From the NCBI GenBank assembly GCA_044507625.1, contig JBIQJE010000003.1, forward strand, positions 124,001 through 188,000: a DNA stretch of 64,000 nt. The letters are read 5' to 3'. The stretch comes from Hyphomicrobium_A sp044507625 (GTDB lineage Bacteria; Pseudomonadota; Alphaproteobacteria; Rhizobiales; Hyphomicrobiaceae). Shown here piece by piece: positions 31,605 through 40,251 of the stretch. A model generated the notes under the pieces. It did no database searches. It saw only the letters and a list, made by a program, of their open reading frames with translations, and was not told the origin of the DNA. Both the position numbers and the translations under genes were made by a program. How positions within the stretch are numbered: position 1 is the first letter of the stretch; every line of letters begins with the position of its first letter.

Positions 31605-32579
31605 ATGGCCGTTTATACTGAAGTCAGCGACGACGAGCTGGCGAGCTTCATCGCCAGCTATGGCCTGGGCGAGCTCCTGTCCTTCAAGGGCATCGCCGAG
31701 GGCGTAGAGAACACCAACTACATCGTGCACACGTCCAAAGGGCCGTTCATCCTCACCATCTACGAAAAGCGCGTCGAGGTGTCGGACCTGCCGTTCTATC
31801 TCGGGCTGATGGAGCATCTGGCCGAGCACGGCGTCACCTGCCCCACGCCCGTCCGCAATGGCGCAGGCAAGAACCTCAGCGAGCTCGCGGGCCGGCCCGC
31901 GGCGCTCGTGACGTTCCTCGAAGGCTTCTGGGTGCGCCGTCCTACGGCTGCCCACTGCATGTGTGTCGGCCGCGCACTGGCCGAGATGCACCTCGGCGGC
32001 GAAGGCTTCGCCCTGCGCCGCGCCAATGCCCTTGGGCTATCCGGCTGGCGCCCGCTCTATGAGCGCTTCGCCTCGCAGGCGGACGAGATCGTGCCTGATC
32101 TCTCCGCGCTCGTCGAAGGCGAACTCGCGTTTCTGGAGGCGAACTGGCCCCCGTCCCTTCCCGAAGGCGTCATCCACGCCGATCTCTTCCCCGACAACGT
32201 TTTCTTTATCGGCGATCGCCTGAGCGGCCTCATCGATTTCTATTTCGCCTGCAACGATGCGCTCGCCTACGACATCGCCGTGTGCCTCAACGCCTGGTGC
32301 TTCGAGAAGGACAATTCTTTCAACCTCACCAAGGGGCAAGCATTGCTGCGCGGCTATGAAAGCGTGCGCCCGCTCGACGCAGCCGAGCGCGCAGCGATGC
32401 CGACGCTCGCCCGTGGCGCCGCGATGCGCTTTCTGCTGACGCGCGCCTATGATTGGCTCAACACACCGAAGGACGCACTGGTGAGCCCGAAGAACCCGAT
32501 GGAATATGTGCGCCGGCTGCGCTTTCACCAGAGCGTGCGCTCGATCGCCGACTACGGTCTCAGCGAGGCGACGCCATGA
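31605..32579 (+). CDS. thrB: Homoserine kinase (ThrB, aminoglycoside-kinase-like type)
   Basis: Phosphorylates homoserine for threonine synthesis; thrC lies at 41520-42926. This 324-residue form has the kinase-like fold, with GIAEGVENTNYIV near residue 25, the catalytic loop VIHADLFPDNVFF and the metal motif LIDFYFACND. I chose ATG 31605 because MAVYTEVSDDEL is the typical start; the frame runs open into ispH. The stop overlaps rnhA in ATGA. Confidence 0.95.
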   Translation: MAVYTEVSDDELASFIASYGLGELLSFKGIAEGVENTNYIVHTSKGPFILTIYEKRVEVSDLPFYLGLMEHLAEHGVTCPTPVRNGAGKNLSELAGRPAALVTFLEGFWVRRPTAAHCMCVGRALAEMHLGGEGFALRRANALGLSGWRPLYERFASQADEIVPDLSALVEGELAFLEANWPPSLPEGVIHADLFPDNVFFIGDRLSGLIDFYFACNDALAYDIAVCLNAWCFEKDNSFNLTKGQALLRGYESVRPLDAAERAAMPTLARGAAMRFLLTRAYDWLNTPKDALVSPKNPMEYVRRLRFHQSVRSIADYGLSEATP

Positions 32580-33061
32580 GCGAACGTCCGCCTGTCATCA
32601 TCTATACGGACGGCGCCTGCTCCGGAAACCCGGGGCCGGGCGGCTGGGGCGCCATTCTCACCTACGGCGACACCACGAAGGAGCTTTCCGGCGGCGAAGC
32701 GCAGACCACCAACAACCGCATGGAGCTGATGGCTGCCATCTCCGCCCTGGAGGCGCTGAAGCGCCCCACGCGCGTCGAGCTGCACACCGACAGCGTCTAC
32801 GTGAAGAACGGCATCACCGCCTGGATTCACGGCTGGAAGAAAAACGGCTGGCGCACCGCCGACAAGAAACCGGTGAAGAATGCCGATCTCTGGCAGCGGC
32901 TCGATGAAGCGCGGCGCGTGCATGAGATCGACTGGCGCTGGATCAAAGGGCATGCGGGCCACGCCGAAAACGAGCGCGCCGACGAATTGGCGCGCCTCGG
33001 CATGGCCGCATACAAACCGCAGAAGCCGGCTAAAACAACGGCGCGCGGCAGCTCGGGTTAG
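32576..33061 (+). CDS. rnhA: Ribonuclease HI
   Basis: Cuts the RNA strand of RNA-DNA hybrids in the cytoplasm. Catalytic residues D12 (YTDGACSGNPG), E50 (NRMEL), D72 (TDSVYV) and D136 (NERADELA) are in place, with H129 in the KGHAGHAENE loop. The 161-residue length is standard. The ispH-thrB-rnhA order is common in Hyphomicrobiales. It converges with the peroxiredoxin gene, only six bases apart. Confidence 0.96.
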   Translation: MSERPPVIIYTDGACSGNPGPGGWGAILTYGDTTKELSGGEAQTTNNRMELMAAISALEALKRPTRVELHTDSVYVKNGITAWIHGWKKNGWRTADKKPVKNADLWQRLDEARRVHEIDWRWIKGHAGHAENERADELARLGMAAYKPQKPAKTTARGSSG

Positions 33062-33067
33062 GCCCGA

Positions 33068-33565
33068 TCAAAGCGACCGATCGATCATCGAGCACAACGT
33101 CGCCGCGCTCGACTTGTCGTGCTGCGGCGGCAGATCCTCGACGTTGAGAACCTTGACGACGCCGTCATCCACCAGCATCGCATAGCGCTTCGAACGCAGG
33201 CCCAGGCCGAAATCCGACAGGTCGACATCGAGACCGATCTTCTTCGCGAAGTCACCATTGCCATCGGCCAGCATCAGGATGTTTCCATCCGCACCCGTCG
33301 CCTTGGCGAACTCCGCCAGCACGAAGACGTCATTCACCGCCGTGCAGGCGATCGTATCGACGCCCTTTCCCTTCAGCTCGTCGACACGCGCCACGAACCC
33401 CGGCACATGCTGCTGCTGGCAGGTCGGCGTGAAAGCGCCCGGCACTGCAAACAGCGCAACCTTCTTGCCGGCGAAGATTTCGCCCGTCGAACGCTTCGCG
33501 GGACCCTCGGCCGTCATCACCATGAAGCCCGCATCGGGAAGTCTGTCTCCGACCTTGATTGTCAT
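33068..33565 (-). CDS. Peroxiredoxin (Prx5/AhpE-like)
   Basis: Thiol peroxidase of 165 residues that reduces hydrogen peroxide and organic peroxides. The active-site motif PGAFTPTCQQQHVPGF contains the peroxidatic C49 and the T46 of the P-x3-T-x2-C pattern. Length and the LRSKRYAMLVDDG segment match the Prx5 group, which usually relies on glutathione or glutaredoxin. Other cysteines (CTAVND, ATLCSM) might resolve the disulfide. It is cytoplasmic, with no signal. Confidence 0.93.
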   Translation of the reverse strand: MTIKVGDRLPDAGFMVMTAEGPAKRSTGEIFAGKKVALFAVPGAFTPTCQQQHVPGFVARVDELKGKGVDTIACTAVNDVFVLAEFAKATGADGNILMLADGNGDFAKKIGLDVDLSDFGLGLRSKRYAMLVDDGVVKVLNVEDLPPQHDKSSAATLCSMIDRSL

Positions 33566-33627
33566 CTCGTGCCCTCGCTTTCTTGCACCATTCGAAACCT
33601 AAACGCACAACCGCAGCATCGGTCCGC

Positions 33628-34452
33628 TCACTGGAGCGTGAATGTCTCCTCCGATTGCCCTTTGTCCGTTACGACCGTCGCCGTGAGCTGCTTGCCTTTC
33701 AGCATCGACAGGTCGACATCCTTCGAAAGGTCGACCTCGAAAGTAACGGGACCTTTGCCGTCGCCGGAGACCTTCGTCGGCAACGGAACGTAAATGCCGT
33801 CAGGCGCATCGACGAAGGCATCCACCGCGCCCGATCCCTCCGGAACGTCAGCTTCGATCACGATGCGAGGCTTGTCGCCGCCCAGTTCCGCCGCGGCTCG
33901 CTTGATGAGCGGATCGCTCTCCCGCCGCGCCTGCGGGCGCGTGGGCACACGCGCAATGGCATCCATCAGATCCTCGGAAATCTCCGCGGCCGGCGGCAGC
34001 TTGAGTGATAATTCCGCCTGCGCCGGGATGCAGATATCCTTGCACACGCCGTAGTCGAGCGCGAGGTGAACATCGATTGGTTTCGCCGGATCCTTGGCTT
34101 TCAGGCGCACCGGGAATGTGATGCTCCCTTTGTAGCCGATGGTCTCGCCGCCGGCGTCCGACATGCGGCGCGGTGCAGGATAGAGCACCTCCGCGCTCTC
34201 GAGATTCTGCGACTTCGACCAGTCGAAGGATGGCGCAACGCCGCCCGCTTCGCCCGGATAGCGCCAATAGGTTTTCCATCCCTGCGGCAGCTCGAGCTCG
34301 ACACCGAGAATGCCGCCACCACCCACCAGCCGCGCACGCGAGCTGTGCCCGGAAACCCAATCGGAGGCGACCTCAGCGCCCGCGGCCGTCGCCGCGGCGC
34401 CAATGGCGAAAAGGGCAAGGGCCCCCGTGAGCATAGTCCGGCTTTTACGCAT
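33628..34452 (-). CDS. Periplasmic DsbD-alpha-like domain protein
   Basis: A 274-residue exported protein (signal peptide ending AAGA) built on the N-terminal domain of DsbD/ScsB (COG4233 type). The cysteine pair C137 and C141 in YGVCKDICIPAQ matches the redox pair of that domain, which passes electrons to periplasmic partners. There is no membrane DsbD part, so it needs another electron source. It could serve cytochrome or envelope thiol maturation (inference). I chose the ATG at 34452; the upstream part of the frame is not signal-like. Confidence 0.85.
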   Translation of the reverse strand: MRKSRTMLTGALALFAIGAAATAAGAEVASDWVSGHSSRARLVGGGGILGVELELPQGWKTYWRYPGEAGGVAPSFDWSKSQNLESAEVLYPAPRRMSDAGGETIGYKGSITFPVRLKAKDPAKPIDVHLALDYGVCKDICIPAQAELSLKLPPAAEISEDLMDAIARVPTRPQARRESDPLIKRAAAELGGDKPRIVIEADVPEGSGAVDAFVDAPDGIYVPLPTKVSGDGKGPVTFEVDLSKDVDLSMLKGKQLTATVVTDKGQSEETFTLQ

Positions 34453-34625
34453 CGGCGGTCCCTTCGAAATAGGTTGGTTTGGCGAGCCGTCAGCGTTGTA
34501 GCGCCTTGCTCGGCGCATGAAAACACGACTGCCTAACAAACCATTGCTGCTTCCGCCCGGAACGATATTGCAACTCGCCAATTGACCGCTTCACACCCCG
34601 CCCGTTGGCACGTTAGTGTTAGCAT

Positions 34626-35243
34626 ATGAACATAACCCAGCCCGGTCCGCGCCGCGCCTCCGGCGATGGCTATCTCGACGGTCAGCTCCTCATTGCCATG
34701 CCGGTGATGTCGGATCCGCGTTTCGCGCGGTCCGTCATCTATATGTGTGCGCACTCCGAGGACGGCGCCATGGGGCTCATCATCAATCAGCGCGCGTCGC
34801 ACATTTCATTTCCCGACCTGCTGGAGCGTCTCGGCATCATCAGCGAGAACGACGAGACGGCGATCACGGACGAAGTCGGGCGTATGTCGATCCACGTCGG
34901 CGGTCCGGTCGAGACGGGGCGCGGTTTCGTGCTGCACAGCTCCGACTATTTTGCCGAGGATTCGACGCTCCCCATCGAGGACGGCGTATGCCTCACGGCA
35001 ACCATCGACATCCTCAAGGCCATTGCGGCGGGCAATGGACCCGACCGCGCGATCCTCGCCCTCGGCTATGCGGGCTGGTCTCCGGGGCAGCTCGAAAGCG
35101 AGATCCAGGCGAACGGCTGGCTGAGCTGTCCGGCCGATCCGGACATCGTTTTCGACCCCAACCTCGAAGCGAAATACGCCCGCGCCCTCGCCAAGATCGG
35201 CATCGACCCTTCGCACCTCGTCAGCGACGTCGGCCACGCCTGA
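34626..35243 (+). CDS. YqgE/AlgH family protein (UPF0301)
   Basis: A 205-residue cytoplasmic protein of the UPF0301 family. LDGQLLIAMPVMSDPRFARS, DGAMGLIIN and the VHVGGPVETGRGFVLH-type segment are diagnostic. The biochemical role is unsettled; AlgH was linked to alginate control in Pseudomonas. It is divergent from the DsbD-like gene across 173 bases. Confidence 0.93.
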   Translation: MNITQPGPRRASGDGYLDGQLLIAMPVMSDPRFARSVIYMCAHSEDGAMGLIINQRASHISFPDLLERLGIISENDETAITDEVGRMSIHVGGPVETGRGFVLHSSDYFAEDSTLPIEDGVCLTATIDILKAIAAGNGPDRAILALGYAGWSPGQLESEIQANGWLSCPADPDIVFDPNLEAKYARALAKIGIDPSHLVSDVGHA

Positions 35244-35374
35244 GCGTGCCTCACCGCAACCCGCTTAACGCCCCGCGATTCGCGTAGGCCTCTACGCTTT
35301 GGCGTTCAGCGTGCCGCTCGGCGGAAAACCGGTTCTCCACTTTTTCGGATCGAGCCTTTGAAAGGCCGAAGGCT

Positions 35375-38300
35375 CTAGTCCTCCTCGCGCGGCGGCCATG
35401 GCACGCCCGCGAGCTTGGCGAGGCTGGCCGCCATCGTCGGCGGCAGTCCCGCAAAATCGGGCGCCATCTTGCGAGCCGGCGATGAACTTCCAGCACCGGC
35501 ACCGTTGCCGGCCGACGGATGCACCGGATGCGCTTGTCCGTTCGACGCCGATGGACGCGGCGGCACGCCAGACGCAGGCGGGGCGGCTACAGGCATCCCC
35601 GTCACCGGCCGCTGTTGCGCCCGCGGTTTCGTAGCAGGTCCATCCCCTCGCACCGGCGCCGGCGCACCGCCCGGAGGCGATGCCTGAGGCCGGCCGGAGG
35701 AAGTGCCCGGTGCCGGCCGAGGTGCCTGCTTCGGCTCACGGTGGGAAGCGGGGAACGGATCGCCTACCTCCCCGTGCTGGCTGTTGGGCTGCGGAAAGAC
35801 GGGTGCCTGCGGCGACGGCTGCAAACCCTGGTGTTGGGAAGGCTGTGGGGCCTCCGGGGGATCGATGAAGGAATCGAACGGCGAAGGTGCGCCGTCGTTG
35901 CCGTGCATCGACGGAGCCGGAGGCGGCGAGAAGTCCGGCATGCCCATCGGGCCGCCGGGACCATCGACCGGCAGAGGCGAGCCGAACTGTTGAGGCTCCC
36001 GTCCTGGCGCCCCGGAATAGCCGGGCGGCGGCATCGCATCACCGACCTCTTCCGGACCATCATGGGGCAACGCAAACCCCTGGCCTGGATGTGGCCCCCG
36101 ATCGACGGGCGGCGGAGCGCCATGGAAACCGTTGGCCTTCGGTGCCGATCCGAACGGCACGGGCGGCTCGCTGATCGGCAGCGGTACGGAGGCACCGTCG
36201 GCGTGCGACAGGCCGTTCCCATGCGCTGGCAGATCCATCGCTTCGCCCTGCGAGAAATCGAACGGTGGCGCGCCCTTATGCGGCGAAGGCGGAGGCGCAA
36301 ATCCCTGCGGGGCAGGTGAGGGCAGGCCGCCGCCGCCGGCGGCCAGAGACGCTGTCTGCTGCGGCATTCCCGGCGGCGACAGGTGATGATGGCCCACGGC
36401 CGGCGGGCTTGATGGACGTATGCGCGAGCGCAGCGGCGTGTGCGTCGCGCCCGCGGGCGGCATGGACGGCATGGACGGGCGCCCGTTCAGCGCCACATCA
36501 TGCCCGTTGCCGTTGCCGCCACCATTGGCGTTGACGGGCGCGGGCGGCAAAGCGCCGTTCTCCGGCGACACCGCCCCGTCGGCGGCAACATTGTCCGCAG
36601 CACCATTTTTGCCGCGGCCCTTGCCCTTTGCCTTGGCGCGGAACAGCCCGCGCGGACGCAGCTTGCTTTCAGCCGCTCGCACCATCTTCAGGAGCTGCAG
36701 CACGTCACGGTCCGACATCGGCTCGCCGTAGTAGAAGCCCTGCGCGTACTGGCAGCTGATCGAACGCAGGAACGCGACATCCTCCGCCGTCTCGACGCCC
36801 TCCGCGACGACGCCTTTCCCCAGCTCGTGCCCGAGCGCAACGATAGAGCGCACGATGGCCGAGCCGGCCCCGCCGCTGTCGCCGCTCGCCTGCACCAGCG
36901 CCCGGTCCACCTTGATCGTATCGAACGGGAAACGCTGCAGGTAGGCGAGCGAGGAATAACCCGTGCCGAAGTCGTCGAGCGCCAGCTCCGCGCCCGCGCC
37001 GCGCAGCCATTCGAGGATCTCCGTCGCCTGCTCCGGATTCTCCATCACCAGGCTTTCGGTGATCTCGAGGCGCAGCGAACCCTTCGGCACGATGTTGCGG
37101 CCGAGGATGTGGCGGATTTCCTGGATCAGGTTCTGGCGGAAAATCTGCCGGCTCGAAATGTTCACCGATACGAACAGCGGCCGTTCCTCGCGCGGTAGCT
37201 CACGCTGCCAGCGTGCGGCCTCGTGCGCGGCGCGCAGCAGGACATGCGAGCCGAGCCGCACGATGAGATCGGACTGCTCAGCGATCGGAATGAAATCGTC
37301 GGGGCTCATCAGCCCGCGCTTGGGATGCTCCCAGCGCACCAGCGCCTCGAAACCCGCCAGTTCCTCGGTCGGCAGATAGATGATCGGCTGATAGAGGACC
37401 TTGATCTGATTTTTTGACAGTGCCTTGCGCAGATCGCTCTCGAGCGCGACGCGGTCGTCGCGGTCCGAGCGCATCTCGGGCCGGAAGATCTCGATGCGGT
37501 CCGCACCGCCGCGCTTGGCGCGGTACATCGCAATCTCGGCCTCCTTGTAGAGGTCGAGGTGCGACGGCGTCTGTCCGTCGTAAACCGCGATGCCGATCGA
37601 GCCCGTGAGAACGATCTCCTGGCCGGCGATCTTGATCGGCGCGCGCAGCGACCGGCGCACGCGCTCTGCGAGCCCGGCGAGATCCTGCGGGCTCTGCTCG
37701 GAGACCATGAGGATGGCGAACTGGTCGCCGCCCACCCGCGCGAGCGTATCGTTCGGGCCGAGATGGCTTTGCAGCCGCCGCGCAACGGTGAGCAGCAGGC
37801 TGTCGCCGACGACGAGGCCGAACGAGACGTTGACGCTCTTGAACTTGTCGATGTCGATGAAAATGACGCTGGGGCGCACCCCGGCTTCGCTCTTGGCGCG
37901 GCTCGCGGCAACGCCGAGACGGTCGAGCACCAGCTCGCGGTTCGGCAGCCCTGTCAGGCTGTCGTGCACCGCATCGTGCAGCAGGCGCTCATGCGCGCGC
38001 TTGGCGTCCGTCACGTCGCGCACCAGCCCGACGCACCGCATGGCGCGCGCATCGGCGTTCGGCACGCTTGCCGCTTCCAGCTCGAACCAGCGGTAGCTGT
38101 TGTCGGTGTGGCGCATGCGGAAATCGGTGCGGATACGCGCCCAGGTGCGCTCCTGCACCGACCACAGGATCATGCGAAAACGCTCGCGGTCCGTGGGATG
38201 CAGGTGCTTGATGAAATCGTCGACCTTCGTGCACAGCTCGCCCGCGTTGAGCCCGAGCGCGGCTTCGATCGCCGGGCTCACCTTCACTTCATCGCGGCGC

Positions 38301-39619
38301 GCATTCCATTCCCAGACGGCCGAACCCGCCCCGTCGACCGCGAGCGCGCGCAGTTGCAATTCGCTCGGCGCTGCACCGAACAGGGGCTCCAGCGACCGGA
38401 ACGCGAACTGCGTGACGGTGAAACCGATGAGAATGAGGATCAGCACCAGGCCCGCGACGAGCCCCTGAACGGCGGCATCGCCCGAAATGCGGCCCGTCAG
38501 CACCATGGCGGCGCCGAAGATCCAGATGAGGAACAGGATCCACGTGGGAATGAGAGACAGTGCGCGGTCCTGTCCGCGTACCGCTAGGAATAGCGCGAAC
38601 GCGCCGCCGACACTGCCGATCACCAGGAACGACATGCGCGCGAACGTGGAGGCGAGGCGCGGGTCGATCACCGCCACCGCCACCAGCGTGAGCTGCGCGA
38701 TGATCCAGACCGTGAACAGCATGCGTATGAGCCCGTGCCAGAAGGCTATTCGCAAGAACACGGATATGAAGATGACGAGGCTCGCCGCGACGGCGGATTC
38801 GCTCGCCGCTCGATAGACGGCATTGTCGCCCGGTTTCAGCTGAAAGAGCTTATGGAAGAAACCGAAGTCGACACACAGATACGCCAGCACGCACCAGGCA
38901 ACGAGCGCCGCGCTCGGGAAGATCGCCTTATGGTTGGCGGCGAAGATCGCCGTCAGGAAGATCGCCAGCAGGCCGGTAAGACCCAGCATGATGCCGTTCA
39001 TCAGCTGGCGGTCGCGCGAGTAGAGCTCGTACTCCAGCGGCTTCCACAGATAGAGGCGCGCGAAGCGGTCGGACGATAGCTCGACAACGTACGTCACGGT
39101 CTGGCCGGGCTCGACGGTGATGCGGAAGATGTCGGCGCGGTCGCTCTTGATGCGCTCGGGGATGAACCCCATCGATGGCGTCACCGCCTCGATGCGCTGC
39201 GCATCGAGATCCGGCCACACCGCACCCGATCCGACGACGCTGTAGCGTGCCGCCGTAAGCCAGCGCTCGATCGGCTTGTCGGTGGGATTGCTCAGCGCAA
39301 ACACCACCCAGTTGGGGCTCGTGCCAGGCGTCTTCGCCGTGACCGACATGCGTCCCGACATGCCGTCGGCGGCGGGCGCCGTCTCGACCTGCAGGGTATC
39401 GCCGCGGGCATCGTAGAACTCGCCGAGCGTCGTCAGCTCGACACGGTCCTGCTCCGTCTCGATGACGATCGGCTCCAGCGCCGCCGCAGGCGCGATGGAG
39501 CCCGCGAGTGCGGCCAGGAATGCGGCGAGGAACGCGGACACCGCCCAGGCCGCGACGCCCCTCGAGACACCGCGCGCGAATGCGCGATCATGGCCATGGC
39601 TATGGCCCGTTCCCCTCAT
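35375..39619 (-). CDS. Membrane 7TM-PAS-GGDEF-EAL cyclic-di-GMP protein with long disordered tail
   Basis: A 1414-residue signalling protein. Parts: signal peptide (to about 48), periplasmic sensor domain (50-200, 7TMR-DISM-like), seven membrane helices (about 207-405), PAS (425-540), GGDEF (550-710), EAL (735-985), and a Pro/Gly/Asn/Gln-rich tail of some 420 residues ending in APDFAGLPPTMAASLAKLAG. The GGDEF core reads GGDQF (630-634), so cyclase activity is doubtful. The EAL core is intact (EALVRW 758-763, DDFGTGYSS 882-890, EGVET 940-944), so it probably degrades cyclic-di-GMP, perhaps with the GGDEF as GTP sensor. Its ATG overlaps the rimJ stop in ATGA, behind a GGAGG, so it is coupled to that gene. 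Confidence 0.9.
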   Translation of the reverse strand: MRGTGHSHGHDRAFARGVSRGVAAWAVSAFLAAFLAALAGSIAPAAALEPIVIETEQDRVELTTLGEFYDARGDTLQVETAPAADGMSGRMSVTAKTPGTSPNWVVFALSNPTDKPIERWLTAARYSVVGSGAVWPDLDAQRIEAVTPSMGFIPERIKSDRADIFRITVEPGQTVTYVVELSSDRFARLYLWKPLEYELYSRDRQLMNGIMLGLTGLLAIFLTAIFAANHKAIFPSAALVAWCVLAYLCVDFGFFHKLFQLKPGDNAVYRAASESAVAASLVIFISVFLRIAFWHGLIRMLFTVWIIAQLTLVAVAVIDPRLASTFARMSFLVIGSVGGAFALFLAVRGQDRALSLIPTWILFLIWIFGAAMVLTGRISGDAAVQGLVAGLVLILILIGFTVTQFAFRSLEPLFGAAPSELQLRALAVDGAGSAVWEWNARRDEVKVSPAIEAALGLNAGELCTKVDDFIKHLHPTDRERFRMILWSVQERTWARIRTDFRMRHTDNSYRWFELEAASVPNADARAMRCVGLVRDVTDAKRAHERLLHDAVHDSLTGLPNRELVLDRLGVAASRAKSEAGVRPSVIFIDIDKFKSVNVSFGLVVGDSLLLTVARRLQSHLGPNDTLARVGGDQFAILMVSEQSPQDLAGLAERVRRSLRAPIKIAGQEIVLTGSIGIAVYDGQTPSHLDLYKEAEIAMYRAKRGGADRIEIFRPEMRSDRDDRVALESDLRKALSKNQIKVLYQPIIYLPTEELAGFEALVRWEHPKRGLMSPDDFIPIAEQSDLIVRLGSHVLLRAAHEAARWQRELPREERPLFVSVNISSRQIFRQNLIQEIRHILGRNIVPKGSLRLEITESLVMENPEQATEILEWLRGAGAELALDDFGTGYSSLAYLQRFPFDTIKVDRALVQASGDSGGAGSAIVRSIVALGHELGKGVVAEGVETAEDVAFLRSISCQYAQGFYYGEPMSDRDVLQLLKMVRAAESKLRPRGLFRAKAKGKGRGKNGAADNVAADGAVSPENGALPPAPVNANGGGNGNGHDVALNGRPSMPSMPPAGATHTPLRSRIRPSSPPAVGHHHLSPPGMPQQTASLAAGGGGLPSPAPQGFAPPPSPHKGAPPFDFSQGEAMDLPAHGNGLSHADGASVPLPISEPPVPFGSAPKANGFHGAPPPVDRGPHPGQGFALPHDGPEEVGDAMPPPGYSGAPGREPQQFGSPLPVDGPGGPMGMPDFSPPPAPSMHGNDGAPSPFDSFIDPPEAPQPSQHQGLQPSPQAPVFPQPNSQHGEVGDPFPASHREPKQAPRPAPGTSSGRPQASPPGGAPAPVRGDGPATKPRAQQRPVTGMPVAAPPASGVPPRPSASNGQAHPVHPSAGNGAGAGSSSPARKMAPDFAGLPPTMAASLAKLAGVPWPPREED

Positions 39620-40230
39620 GCCGCGCGCACCTCCGTGCCCCCGTCGTGGGGAACCTCATCGCACAGGAGTGCGTGCAGAACATGATCCTCCCAGGTGCCG
39701 TTGATCCTCAGCAGCCGCCGTGCGTAGCCTTCCCGGCGAAAGCCGTTGTGCTCCAGCACGCGGATCGAGGCGATGTTGTTGGGCATCGTCGCCGCTTCCA
39801 GGCGATGCAGGTTCAGCGTCTCGAACCCGAATGCGACGGCGGCGCGTACCGCTTCCGTCATATGGCCGCGACCCGCGTGGGGCTTGCCGATCCAATAGCC
39901 GAGCACCGCCGTCTGGGTGACGCCGCGGCGCACGTTGGACATCGTCAGGCCGCCGAGCAGCGCGTCGTCCGCATCGGAGAAAATCAGGAACGCGTAGCCG
40001 AGGTCCTCGCGCGACTCGCGCTGGTAGTGGCGCACGCGCCGGCGAAACGCGCTGCGTGACAGCTCATCGCGCTGCCAGATCGGCTCCCATGGCGTGAGAT
40101 AATCGCGGCTCTGAGCCCGCAGCTCGGCCCACGGGGCGTAATCCCCCATGGACGGCGCGCGCAGCCAGACGCCGCGACCACGCAAGGTGATGCTGCCGTC
40201 TGGGATGCTGCTGGAGCGCAGAAATGCCAT
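39616..40230 (-). CDS. rimJ: GNAT acetyltransferase, RimJ-like
   Basis: Probable N-terminal protein acetyltransferase (RimJ/RimL type) of 204 residues. The acetyl-CoA loop is seen at GYWIGKPHAGRGHMTEAV, followed by ALGFETLNLHRLEA-type text (VAFGFETLNLHRLEAATMP) and VLEHNGFRREG, typical of this group. RimJ modifies ribosomal protein S5 in E. coli, but the target here is unproven. It lies 21 bases after the M16 peptidase gene and overlaps the start of the GGDEF-EAL gene. Confidence 0.88.
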   Translation of the reverse strand: MAFLRSSSIPDGSITLRGRGVWLRAPSMGDYAPWAELRAQSRDYLTPWEPIWQRDELSRSAFRRRVRHYQRESREDLGYAFLIFSDADDALLGGLTMSNVRRGVTQTAVLGYWIGKPHAGRGHMTEAVRAAVAFGFETLNLHRLEAATMPNNIASIRVLEHNGFRREGYARRLLRINGTWEDHVLHALLCDEVPHDGGTEVRAA

Positions 40231-40251
40231 GGGCCGCTTTCCCCCGAAGCG

